Source: Devosia chinhatensis (GTDB lineage: Bacteria; Pseudomonadota; Alphaproteobacteria; Rhizobiales; Devosiaceae). Taken from it: a stretch of 64,000 bases of DNA. The stretch covers positions 1,227,501 through 1,291,500 of the forward strand of contig NZ_JZEY01000061.1 in the NCBI RefSeq assembly GCF_000969445.1. The letters are read 5' to 3'. A program made the translations under genes and the position numbers. This document shows positions 1 to 7,506 of the stretch, piece after piece. The notes under the pieces were generated by a model that ran no database searches, was not told where the DNA came from, and saw nothing but the letters and a program-made list of their open reading frames with translations. Position 1 is the stretch's first letter; every line of letters begins with the position of its first letter.

Positions 1-538
1 CGCTTCGGAGGCCAAGAACGGCATTACCTGCAATCCCAATATTCCCACCGAGGAAGTGTTCACCACGCCGCACCGCCTGCGCGTCGAGGGTACGGTCGCG
101 GCCACCAAGCCGCTCAGCCACAACGGCACGCTGATCGAGAATATCCAGGCGCGGTTCGAGGAAGGCAGGCTGGTCGAGCTCAAGGCCACCAAGGGCGAGA
201 ACGTGTTCAACAAGGTGCTCGACACAGATGAAGGCGCCCGGCGCCTGGGCGAAGTGGCGCTCGTGCCGCATTCTTCGCCCATTTCGGCGTCCGGCATCCT
301 TTTTTACAATACGCTCTATGACGAGAATGCCAGCTGCCACATCGCCATGGGCCAGTGCTACGCCGATTGTTTCGACGATGGCAAGGCGCTGAGCCAGGAC
401 CAGATTTTCGCGCAGGGCGGCAACAAGAGCCTCATCCATATCGACTGGATGATCGGCTCGGACCAGGTGGATATCGACGGCATCCATGCCGATGGCACCA
501 GCGAGCCCGTCATGCGCAAGGGCGAATGGGCCTTCTGA
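1..538 (+). CDS. M29-family aminopeptidase, C-terminal part (5' end outside window)
   Basis: The reading frame is open from base 2 of the window to a TGA at 536-538, so only about the last 178 residues are present. They match the C-terminal half of the M29 (AmpS/PepS/aminopeptidase T) metallopeptidases: NIPTEEVFTTP near the window start, then VPHSSPIS, LFYNTLYDENASCHIAMG and the closing IHIDWMIGS segment. In this family the Glu, His and Asp residues of these stretches bind the two metal ions. The enzyme is a cytoplasmic exopeptidase that removes N-terminal residues from peptides. The GTG at 56 is internal to the gene and is not the start. The neighbouring ppk2 gene is convergent. Confidence 0.88.
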   Translation, partial: ASEAKNGITCNPNIPTEEVFTTPHRLRVEGTVAATKPLSHNGTLIENIQARFEEGRLVELKATKGENVFNKVLDTDEGARRLGEVALVPHSSPISASGILFYNTLYDENASCHIAMGQCYADCFDDGKALSQDQIFAQGGNKSLIHIDWMIGSDQVDIDGIHADGTSEPVMRKGEWAF

Positions 539-593
539 GGCTGGCCCTTTCCGGTGACCGGCCGTTCGGTTGAGGGCTGGTCACCGCCAGGGA

Positions 594-1448
594 TTATTCG
601 CCCTTCATGTCGAGAAATTCGTCGGCGCTGAGCACGATCCTGTGGTCGATGGCGCCGATCTCGGCGCTGTCCTTGCCCTTGTAGTCGGCGCCGTGCAGCA
701 CGGTGCGGATGGCGTTGAGGCGCAGCCTCTTCTTGTCGTTGGCACGGATCACGGTCCAGGGCGCATGCTTGCTGTCGGTACGGCGCAGCATCTCGTCCCG
801 GGCTTTCGAATACGCGTCCCAGAGGTCGAGTGCCTTGAGATCGACGGGAGAGAGCTTCCAGGTCTTGAGCGGATCGTGGCGGCGGTCGTGGAAGCGGCTG
901 AGCTGCATCTCGCGGCCGATCGAGAGCCAGAACTTGACGAGGCGTATGCCGTCATTGGTCAGGCGCTTTTCAAATTCGGGGGCCTCCGAGAGGAAGCGCT
1001 CGGTCTGTTCGGGCGTACAAAAGCCCATCACCGGTTCGACGCCGGCGCGATTGTACCAGGAGCGGTCGAACAGCACCATCTCGCCCGCAGCCGGCAGCCA
1101 TTCCACATAGCGCTGGAAATACCATTGCGTGCGCTCGCGGTCATTGGGCTTGGGCAAGGCAGCGATGATGTTGAAGCGCGGATTGAGATTTTCCAGGAAG
1201 CGCTTGATCGTGCCGCCCTTGCCGGCAGCGTCGCGACCTTCGAAAATGATGACGGTGCGCGTTCCCGCCTCGGCCATATGGGCTTGATGCAGCACCAGCT
1301 GCTTTTGCAGCGCATACATCTGCGTGTCATACTCGTCGCCATCCAGCTTGTCCGCATACGGAAAGCCGCCCGAAGCGAAGGCGGCCTTCTTGATGGCCTT
1401 GGGCAGGTTGGGATCGTTTATGTCAAAGCCGTCAACGGGGTCGGTCAC
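594..1448 (-). CDS. ppk2: Polyphosphate kinase 2 family protein
   Basis: Transfers phosphate between polyphosphate and nucleoside phosphates in the cytoplasm; class I members mainly make NTP from NDP. The 284-residue protein is a single PPK2 domain of usual class I length. Walker A is GRDAAGKGG at residues 71-79, followed by the lid-type region with NDRERTQWYFQRY (about 102-114) and the Walker B-like FDRSWYNRAGVEP (about 127-139). The start is a GTG at 1448 with GGAGAG a few bases upstream. The gene is divergent from the PhoR-like kinase across about 70 bp, which links both to phosphate metabolism. PPK2 class (ADP, AMP or GDP preference) cannot be decided by eye. Confidence 0.93.
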   Translation of the reverse strand: MTDPVDGFDINDPNLPKAIKKAAFASGGFPYADKLDGDEYDTQMYALQKQLVLHQAHMAEAGTRTVIIFEGRDAAGKGGTIKRFLENLNPRFNIIAALPKPNDRERTQWYFQRYVEWLPAAGEMVLFDRSWYNRAGVEPVMGFCTPEQTERFLSEAPEFEKRLTNDGIRLVKFWLSIGREMQLSRFHDRRHDPLKTWKLSPVDLKALDLWDAYSKARDEMLRRTDSKHAPWTVIRANDKKRLRLNAIRTVLHGADYKGKDSAEIGAIDHRIVLSADEFLDMKGE

Positions 1449-1517
1449 ACTGTCTCTCCATCGTCATATTGAGCGTGCTATGAAGCCGGCTTGCTTGCAA
1501 GAGGCGGGGGAGGCCCC

Positions 1518-2822
1518 GTGAGTCGACGACCCGAAATGGACGATCCCCTACCTTCCCCGCCATTGACCCCTGTGCAGACAGTGCTGACCCGGCTGATTGG
1601 CTATGGCGCACTCCTGGCCGGGCTGGCAGGTATCATTGCCGGCTTCGTGCTCCTGGGCGATCTGCGGCCCGATATCGCGCTTCTGGGCCTTCTGGCCGCA
1701 ATCGTGCTGCTGGCGCTTTTGCCCCTGCCGGTCGTGACCGTGACGCAAACGAATGGTGAACACTTGCCTGTGGTGCGCCAGGAGCAATCCGTCGCCGCCT
1801 TCGCCGAGGCCCTCGCCGATCCCTGTTTCGTGCTCGACCGTCGCGGCACCGTGCTCTACGGCAATGCGCCGGGTGCCCGGCAATATCCCGGCCTGCTGCC
1901 GGGACGGGTGATGACGCTGGTGCTGCGCAATCCCGATCTGGTCGCGGCCATCGAAACCGCCAGCCGGACCGGAGAGGCGCGCAGCTTCGAACTCCACGAG
2001 ACGCTTCCGGCCGAAACTTGGGACAAGGTGGTGGTGGCGCCCTTGCATCGGGCGGACCAGGACTGGCTGACGGACGACGGCCGACAGATGCTGGTGACGT
2101 TTCAGAGCCTGACCGAGCTCAAGCGTGTCGATGCCATGCGGGCCGATTTCATCGCCAATGCGAGCCACGAATTGCGCACGCCGCTGGCCTCGCTCATGGG
2201 TTTTATCGATACGCTTTTGGGGCCTGCCGCCAAGGATGCCGCGGCGCGCGAGAAATTCCTGGGCATCATGCGCACGCAGTCGGACCGCATGAGCAGGCTG
2301 ATCGACGATCTGCTCAGCCTCTCGCGCATCGAAATGCACCAGCATGTACGACCCACCGGATCGGTCGATCTTTCCTCATTATTGCGCGAAGTCCGGGAAG
2401 GGCTCCAGACCCAGGCCAAGGCCGCCGAGATGGACGTGGTGATCACCCTGCCCCAGGAAAAGGTGACGGTGACCGGCGATCGCGGCCAGCTCTACGAAGT
2501 GTTCGAAAATCTCATCGACAACGCCATAAAATACGGCGGCACCGCCAAAACGGTCGAGGTGACCCTGTCCAGCGTCGAACGGGCGGGCCTCCACCACCTG
2601 GTGACGGTGGTCGACCACGGGCCCGGCGTCGAACCCGAACACGTGCCGCGCATGACCGAGCGCTTTTACCGGATCGATGCCGAAACCAGCCGGAAGAAGA
2701 AAGGCACCGGATTGGGCCTGGCCATCGTCAAGCACATTATCCAGCGCCATCGCGGGCAATTGACCATTCGCAGCCGTGCCAATCCCGGCGAAGGGCTGCG
2801 CGTCGAAGTGCTGCTGCCCTAG
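1518..2822 (+). CDS. phoR: PhoR-like phosphate-regulon sensor histidine kinase
   Basis: Membrane sensor kinase expected to phosphorylate PhoB under phosphate starvation. With the GTG start at 1518 (GGGGGAGG four bases upstream) it has 434 residues: two N-terminal membrane segments (about 25-47 and 52-73) with almost no periplasmic loop, a PAS-like region (about 92-200), a HisKA domain with phospho-acceptor His217 in FIANASHELRTPLASL, and a HATPase with N-box ENLIDNAIKYG, the FYRID stretch and G-box GTGLGLAIVKH. The short membrane part and PAS are typical of PhoR. An ATG at 1536 is an alternative start. No phoB, phoU or pst gene is adjacent, so the PhoR label rests on architecture and the divergent ppk2. 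Confidence 0.78.
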   Translation: MSRRPEMDDPLPSPPLTPVQTVLTRLIGYGALLAGLAGIIAGFVLLGDLRPDIALLGLLAAIVLLALLPLPVVTVTQTNGEHLPVVRQEQSVAAFAEALADPCFVLDRRGTVLYGNAPGARQYPGLLPGRVMTLVLRNPDLVAAIETASRTGEARSFELHETLPAETWDKVVVAPLHRADQDWLTDDGRQMLVTFQSLTELKRVDAMRADFIANASHELRTPLASLMGFIDTLLGPAAKDAAAREKFLGIMRTQSDRMSRLIDDLLSLSRIEMHQHVRPTGSVDLSSLLREVREGLQTQAKAAEMDVVITLPQEKVTVTGDRGQLYEVFENLIDNAIKYGGTAKTVEVTLSSVERAGLHHLVTVVDHGPGVEPEHVPRMTERFYRIDAETSRKKKGTGLGLAIVKHIIQRHRGQLTIRSRANPGEGLRVEVLLP

Positions 2823-2896
2823 CTGGCGTGACGCTCGCAACCTTTCGAACCAAGAGGCCGCAGCGCGATCTCAACAAACTCGATGGATGCGGCAGC

Positions 2897-2924
2897 AAAA
2901 AGGGCGCCTCGCGGCGCCCGTTTT
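2897..2924. terminator. Bidirectional intrinsic terminator between phoR and gcrA
   Basis: Perfect 7-bp stem GGGCGCC (2902-2908) / GGCGCCC (2913-2919) with a TCGC loop. An A-run lies on the left (2897-2901) and a T-run on the right (2921-2924), so either transcript would end in a hairpin plus U-tract. It sits between the convergent phoR-like and gcrA genes. Confidence 0.85.
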
Positions 2925-2943
2925 CATATCGACCGATCGCGTT

Positions 2944-3531
2944 TCAGCGACGCTTCTTGTCCATCTGGTGATAGGCGCGGCGCGAGTGAAACTCGCAATA
3001 GGGGCCGCTCTCCTGGCTATGCTGGCCGCAGAAATAAAAATCCTTAGTCAGCGGATCGCCGATCGGCCACTTGCAGGTGTGCTCGTTGAGTTGCAGCAGA
3101 TTGAGGCGCTTGTCCTCGGGAATGAACAATTCCTGCGTTGCGGGGGCGACATAAAGCTCGGTTTCCATGGCCGGCGCCATGGCCAGCGCCGTGGCGCCCA
3201 TGACCTGCGGACGCGGCATGCTGCTGGCGGCCGGACGCGGCTTGGCGCTGACATGGCTCATGCCCGCCGAAGGGCTCACAACCCGACGGGCGGCCGGGCG
3301 GGGTGCCGGACGGGCGCGCGGCGCAGTATTGGTGGGCTTGGCCCGGGCAGACAGTTTCAGGCGATGAACCTTGCCGATCACGGCATTGCGGGTCACGCCT
3401 TCTCCGAGCTCTCCGGCAATCTGGCTGGCACTGAGGCCTTCCATCCAGAGCTTCTTCAAAAGTTCGACGCGCTCGTCAGTCCAGCCCGCCGCTTGTGCTC
3501 CTGAAACCATCGTCAAAACAGAATCCTTCAT
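2944..3531 (-). CDS. gcrA: Cell-cycle regulator GcrA
   Basis: GcrA is a sigma-70-associated transcription factor of alphaproteobacteria that acts at promoters carrying CcrM-methylated GANTC sites. The 195-residue protein has the family DNA-binding region near the N-terminus, GWTDERVELLKKLWMEGLSA then TRNAVIGKVHRLKLS, an Ala/Pro/Arg-rich linker, and the C-terminal sigma-binding part with NEHTCKWPIGDP and FYFCGQHS. An in-frame ATG at 3510 (starting MVSGAQ) brings the protein closer to the usual family length and may be the true start. GANTC sites are unusually dense upstream. It is convergent with phoR. Confidence 0.95.
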   Translation of the reverse strand: MKDSVLTMVSGAQAAGWTDERVELLKKLWMEGLSASQIAGELGEGVTRNAVIGKVHRLKLSARAKPTNTAPRARPAPRPAARRVVSPSAGMSHVSAKPRPAASSMPRPQVMGATALAMAPAMETELYVAPATQELFIPEDKRLNLLQLNEHTCKWPIGDPLTKDFYFCGQHSQESGPYCEFHSRRAYHQMDKKRR

Positions 3532-3717
3532 TGTGCTGCCAAAAACGCTCTGGCAACTTTTAGAATCTACAGCTCGTATGTTGAGCGGGTCCGCCGCACG
3601 AGATGTCGTGCCCCCAACGCCTCGGAGATTACGCCATGGCAGGAATCAGGATCAAGAGTCGGGGGCGATTTTCCCCGTTTATTCATTGGTTAAGATTGTC
3701 CTAACAAACCTTGAGTC
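3521..3717. promoter_or_regulatory. Cluster of five GANTC (CcrM) sites upstream of gcrA
   Basis: GANTC occurs at 3521-3525, 3563-3567, 3643-3647, 3656-3660 and 3713-3717, five in 197 bp, where roughly one per 290 bp would be expected for this base composition. GANTC is the CcrM methylation target and GcrA acts on such sites, so this is a plausible cell-cycle control region for gcrA itself or for the divergent argD. The sites are seen directly; the function is inferred. Confidence 0.6.
3690..3705. promoter_or_regulatory. Candidate CtrA-binding site
   Basis: TTAA (3690-3693), seven bases, CTAAC (3701-3705) matches the CtrA consensus TTAA-N7-TTAAC with one mismatch. In Caulobacter, CtrA represses gcrA. 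The site lies about 160 bp upstream of the gcrA start. One such site could occur by chance. Confidence 0.4.
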
Positions 3718-3780
3718 AAATCAGCGGCTTGGCTGTGTCTCATTGACTTTCATGGTCATTTTCGCCTAATTCCGATGGCG

Positions 3781-3809
3781 AAAACGCGCTGCCGAACGGC
3801 GCGTTTTTG
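3781..3809 (+). terminator. Terminator-like hairpin in the argD leader region
   Basis: AAAACGCGC (3781-3789), 9-nt loop, GCGCGTTTT (3799-3807) and one more T form a stem with a U-rich 3' side, about 60 bp before argD. The 338-bp gap between gcrA and argD otherwise holds the GANTC and CtrA-like sites and no convincing gene. The hairpin could end a short upstream transcript or act in an argD leader; no upstream RNA gene is recognisable. Confidence 0.45.
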
Positions 3810-3869
3810 TCTTTTGTGGCAGCTTTGCCACACAGGTCTTCAACGACTTTCCAAGAGAGGAATTTCATC

Positions 3870-5069
3870 ATGTCTGCGCTCTATGGCACCTATGCCCGGT
3901 CCGATCTCGCCTTTGAGCGGGGCGAGGGCATGCGCCTATACGACCAGCATGGCCGAGATTACCTCGATTTCCATTCCGGGGTGGCCGTGAACGCACTCGG
4001 CCATGGCGATGCCCATCTCGTCAGCGCCCTCAAGGCAGCGGCCGACAAGGTCTGGCACACGGCCAATACCTTCACCATTCCCGAGCAGGAGCGGCTGGGC
4101 CAGCGACTGGTCGACGCGACTTTCGCCGATGCCGTGTTCTTTACCAATTCCGGCGCCGAGGCGCTCGAATGCGCCATCAAGACTGCCCGGCATTACTTCT
4201 GGGCCAAGGGCCAAGAAGACCGTTTCGAGGTGATCGCCTTCACCGGCTCCTTCCATGGCCGGACCCTGGGCACGATTGCCGCAGGCGGTAATCCCGATTA
4301 CCTGCAGGGTTTCGGTCCCGCAGCGCCCGGGTTCAAGCATGCCAGCCCGGGTGACCTCGAGAGCGTCAAGGCGCTGATGAGCCCGCAGACCTGCGCCATC
4401 CTGATCGAGCCGGTCCAGGGCGAAGGCGGCGTGACGGCGATGAGCACCGAGTTCATGCAGGGCCTGCGTGAACTGTGCGATGAGAACGACCTGCTGCTGA
4501 TCCTCGACGAAGTGCAGTGCGGCTTCGGCCGGACCGGGCGGTTCTTTGCCTTCGAATGGTCCGGCGTGACGCCGGACATCGTGGCCGTGGCCAAGGCCAT
4601 CGGCGGCGGCTTTCCGCTCGGCGCCTGCCTTGCCAAGGGCGATGTGGCTGCGTCCATGGTCCCCGGTACCCACGGCTCGACCTATGGCGGCAATCCGCTG
4701 GCAACTGCCGTCGGCAATGCCGTGCTCGATCGGATTCTGGCGCCTGGCTTCCTGAACCAGGTCAATGCCATGGGGCAGAAACTGACCTGGCATCTGCAGC
4801 AACTGGCGCAGAAATATCCCGACCACGTGCTCGAACTGCGCGGCAAGGGTCTGCTTTCCGGCATCAAGATCGCGACGCCGGTGCGCGACATGGTTTCCCG
4901 CCTCAGGGACAATCACGGTCTGCTCACCATGAGCGCGGGCGAGAACGTGCTGCGCCTCCTGCCGCCGTTGATCGTGTCCGAGGCCGATATCGAAGAGGCG
5001 ATCGAAAAGATCGGCGCCGCCTTCGAAGCCATCGACGCCGAAACCGCCACGCCGGCCGAAGGGTCCTGA
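3870..5069 (+). CDS. argD: Acetylornithine aminotransferase
   Basis: PLP-dependent class III aminotransferase converting N-acetylglutamate semialdehyde to N-acetylornithine in arginine biosynthesis. The ATG at 3870 (399 residues) follows AGAGAGGAA; the frame is open further upstream, but the protein aligns with the family from [12 protein letters not shown]. Recognisable parts are [36 protein letters not shown], the PLP-ring Asp region [15 protein letters not shown], the PLP lysine in [15 protein letters not shown], and [10 protein letters not shown]. It is followed by argF 122 bp downstream, an arrangement common in rhizobial relatives, so the two probably form one operon. Confidence 0.95.
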   Translation: MSALYGTYARSDLAFERGEGMRLYDQHGRDYLDFHSGVAVNALGHGDAHLVSALKAAADKVWHTANTFTIPEQERLGQRLVDATFADAVFFTNSGAEALECAIKTARHYFWAKGQEDRFEVIAFTGSFHGRTLGTIAAGGNPDYLQGFGPAAPGFKHASPGDLESVKALMSPQTCAILIEPVQGEGGVTAMSTEFMQGLRELCDENDLLLILDEVQCGFGRTGRFFAFEWSGVTPDIVAVAKAIGGGFPLGACLAKGDVAASMVPGTHGSTYGGNPLATAVGNAVLDRILAPGFLNQVNAMGQKLTWHLQQLAQKYPDHVLELRGKGLLSGIKIATPVRDMVSRLRDNHGLLTMSAGENVLRLLPPLIVSEADIEEAIEKIGAAFEAIDAETATPAEGS

Positions 5070-5113
5070 TGTATCTGACCTTCTACCATTTCGGACGCCG
5101 CCGAAGCTTCTGA
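5069..5113 (+). CDS. Candidate 14-residue Arg-rich leader peptide before argF
   Basis: A short frame, [14 protein letters not shown], starts at an ATG that overlaps the argD stop (TGATG) and ends 78 bp before argF. It contains three consecutive arginine codons (CGC CGC CGA). Its coupling to argD and its place before an arginine-biosynthesis gene fit a translation-sensing leader, but no clear alternative terminator pair is visible between it and argF, and its ribosome-binding site is only what argD termination would provide. Treat it as a candidate. Confidence 0.3.
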   Translation: MYLTFYHFGRRRSF

Positions 5114-5191
5114 CAGGATTTGTTAGCCGTCATCAGTCATGCTGGCGGCATTGATCCCAATTCGTGAAGCGTCAATAAAAGGAGCCCGGCC

Positions 5192-6121
5192 ATGAAGACC
5201 GGCACCCCAAGGCATTTTCTGTCCATCGACGATTTCTCCTATGCCGAACTGCGCGGCATGCTCGACCAGGCCGGCGCCCTCAAGGCGCGCCTCAAGGACG
5301 GCGATCGTCCCAAATTGCTCGACGGCAAGGTCCTCGCCATGATCTTCGAGCGCCAGTCTACCCGCACCCGCGTCAGTTTCGACGTCGGCATGCGCCAGCT
5401 GGGCGGCGAAACCATCATGCTGTCCGGCCAGGAAATGCAGCTCAGCCGCGAGGAAACCTTGGCCGATACCGCCCAGGTGATGAGCCGCTATGTCGATGCG
5501 ATCATGATCCGCATCCTCAGCCACGCCGATCTGCTCGATCTGGCGGAGAACGCCACCGTGCCGGTGATCAACGGCCTGACGCGGCGCGCCCATCCCTGCC
5601 AGATCATGGCCGACCTCATGACATTCGAGGAACATCGCGGCGATATTTCCGGCGCCAAGGTCGCCTGGGTCGGAGACAGCAACAATGTGCTGCATTCCTG
5701 GGTCAATGCGGCCGAATTGTTCGGTTGCGAGCTGACCATTGCAACGCCCGAGGAATATAGCCCCGAAAAGGACCTCATGGACGACATCCGCCGGGCCGGC
5801 AACGCCGTCAGGCTGATCGAGGATCCGCGCGAAGCCGTCGAGGGCGCAGACCTGGTTATCACCGATACCTGGGTGTCGATGGGCGACGTCGACGCCGCCG
5901 AGCGCCGTCGGGTCTTGAAACCCTATCAGGTCAACACCAATTTGATGGCCTTGGCGAACAAGGACGCCCTGTTCATGCACTGCCTGCCCGCCCATCGAGG
6001 CGACGAGGTGACCGACGAGGTGATCGACGGGCCTCAATCGGTAGTGTTCGACGAGGCCGAAAATCGCCTCCATGCCCAGAAAGCCGTTTTGTGCTGGGCC
6101 TTTGGAATAGAGACGAACTGA
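5192..6121 (+). CDS. argF: Ornithine carbamoyltransferase
   Basis: Joins ornithine and carbamoyl phosphate to give citrulline, the sixth step of arginine synthesis, in the cytoplasm. The 309-residue protein shows the carbamoyl-phosphate site [21 protein letters not shown] (about 51-71), [11 protein letters not shown], the HPCQ motif in [11 protein letters not shown], the ornithine loop DTWVSMGD and the closing [10 protein letters not shown]. The start ATG has AAAAGGAG eight bases upstream. It probably shares a transcript with argD and is followed 119 bp later by hslO. Confidence 0.97.
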   Translation: MKTGTPRHFLSIDDFSYAELRGMLDQAGALKARLKDGDRPKLLDGKVLAMIFERQSTRTRVSFDVGMRQLGGETIMLSGQEMQLSREETLADTAQVMSRYVDAIMIRILSHADLLDLAENATVPVINGLTRRAHPCQIMADLMTFEEHRGDISGAKVAWVGDSNNVLHSWVNAAELFGCELTIATPEEYSPEKDLMDDIRRAGNAVRLIEDPREAVEGADLVITDTWVSMGDVDAAERRRVLKPYQVNTNLMALANKDALFMHCLPAHRGDEVTDEVIDGPQSVVFDEAENRLHAQKAVLCWAFGIETN

Positions 6122-6240
6122 CGCTTGGCCTTGTGCGGTTTTCTGGCGGCGCCCTTCCTCCCGGATTGGCGCCGCTGGTTTGCACATTGCCCGGCTGGCG
6201 CGTCGCGATTGCGGAGGCTAGCCTAAGGAAAGACCAAGAC

Positions 6241-7254
6241 ATGACCACGGAACCGACCATGACCGAGAACCTGCTCTCCGCCCTGGGCCTTGACCGCCCC
6301 GAGTCCGGGGACGATGCCGTGGTGCCGTTCACGCTCGACAAGCTCGATACCCGCGGCCGCGTCGTGCGCCTCGGCGCAGCGCTCGACACCATCCTGTCCC
6401 GCCACGATTATCCGCTGCCGGTCGCCCGCCTCTTGGGCGAGGCGGTGGTGTTGTCGGCGCTGATCGGATCGTCGCTCAAGTTCGAGGGTCGTTTCATCCT
6501 CCAGACCCAGACGGATGGCCCTGTGAACCTGATCGTCGTGGACTTCGACGCGCCCGACGGCATGCGCGGCTATGCCCGCTTCGACCAGGATGCCTTGGTC
6601 AAGGCTGCCGAGTCCGGCAAGACCAGCCCGGCGGACCTGTTGGGCAATGGCCATCTCGCCTTGACCATCGACCAGGGCCAGCATATGGAGCGCTACCAGG
6701 GCATTGTCGCCCTGCAGGGCAATTCGCTCGAAGAGGTCGCGCATACCTATTTCATGCAGTCCGAGCAGATTCCGACCCAGGTGCGCATGGCCGTCGCGCA
6801 GATGAGCACCAAGGGAGACCATCGCCCCCGCTGGCGCGCCGGTGGCCTGCTGATCCAGCACCTGCCGGCCAGCGGCATGGGCGTCATGGCCGATCTGCCG
6901 GGCAATGGCGATTTCAACGATCCGGCCATGGCCGATCCCGATTTCGTCGAAGCCGATGGCTGGTCGGAGGCCAAGGCGCTGCTGGGCACGGTGGGCGATC
7001 TTGAGCTGGCAGACCCCGATCTGTCGCCCGAGCGGTTGCTGTTCCGGCTTTACCATGAGACCGGCGTCCGGGTGTTTCCACCCCAGACCCTGGAAGAGCG
7101 CTGCACCTGCTCGGTCGATCGCATCGAGGACATGCTGGCCAACAGCTTCTCGGACGAAGAGCGCCAGGAAATGGCCGTGGACGGCGAAATCGAGGTGGTG
7201 TGCGAATTCTGCTCCAGCGCCTATCGATTCAATCCTCACCAGTTCCAGAACTGA
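6241..7254 (+). CDS. hslO: Redox-regulated holdase chaperone Hsp33
   Basis: Cytoplasmic chaperone that binds unfolding proteins when oxidised. With the ATG at 6241 the protein has 337 residues. The N-terminal substrate-binding domain is followed by the C-terminal zinc redox switch: the CTC of ERCTCSVDRIEDM and the CEFC of VVCEFCSSAYRF give the CxC-x(27)-CxxC arrangement of Hsp33. The frame extends upstream into argF, but residues before 6241 do not belong to the family. Rhizobial relatives often carry argD-argF-hslO in this order. Confidence 0.95.
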   Translation: MTTEPTMTENLLSALGLDRPESGDDAVVPFTLDKLDTRGRVVRLGAALDTILSRHDYPLPVARLLGEAVVLSALIGSSLKFEGRFILQTQTDGPVNLIVVDFDAPDGMRGYARFDQDALVKAAESGKTSPADLLGNGHLALTIDQGQHMERYQGIVALQGNSLEEVAHTYFMQSEQIPTQVRMAVAQMSTKGDHRPRWRAGGLLIQHLPASGMGVMADLPGNGDFNDPAMADPDFVEADGWSEAKALLGTVGDLELADPDLSPERLLFRLYHETGVRVFPPQTLEERCTCSVDRIEDMLANSFSDEERQEMAVDGEIEVVCEFCSSAYRFNPHQFQN

Positions 7255-7260
7255 CCCGTC

Positions 7261-7289
7261 CTGGCAGTGTCTTTTTCCGGCACTGCCAG
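7261..7289. other. Hairpin downstream of hslO
   Basis: Perfect 9-bp inverted repeat CTGGCAGTG (7261-7269) / CACTGCCAG (7281-7289) with an 11-nt T-rich loop, 6 bp after the hslO stop. There is no T-run after the stem, so it is not a textbook terminator; it may protect the mRNA 3' end. The rest of the gap to 7506 holds no recognised feature. Confidence 0.5.
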
Positions 7290-7506
7290 TGACTTGCCAA
7301 TAGACCGACAAATGGGCAGACTGCCTGCGTTCTGACGGCGCGGGGGGTGCCGACATGGCTGCCGGCCTGAAGCCGAGCATCGAGGGCGATCCGTTCCGGA
7401 CCAGTGCCGCTGACCTGTTGGCACCGGTTCATCCCGCCTGCCCTTGCGAACCTGTCACCAGAGAGCTGCGCTTGGACCTGCGCGCGAGACGGCGTCGAGG
7501 CAGGTC

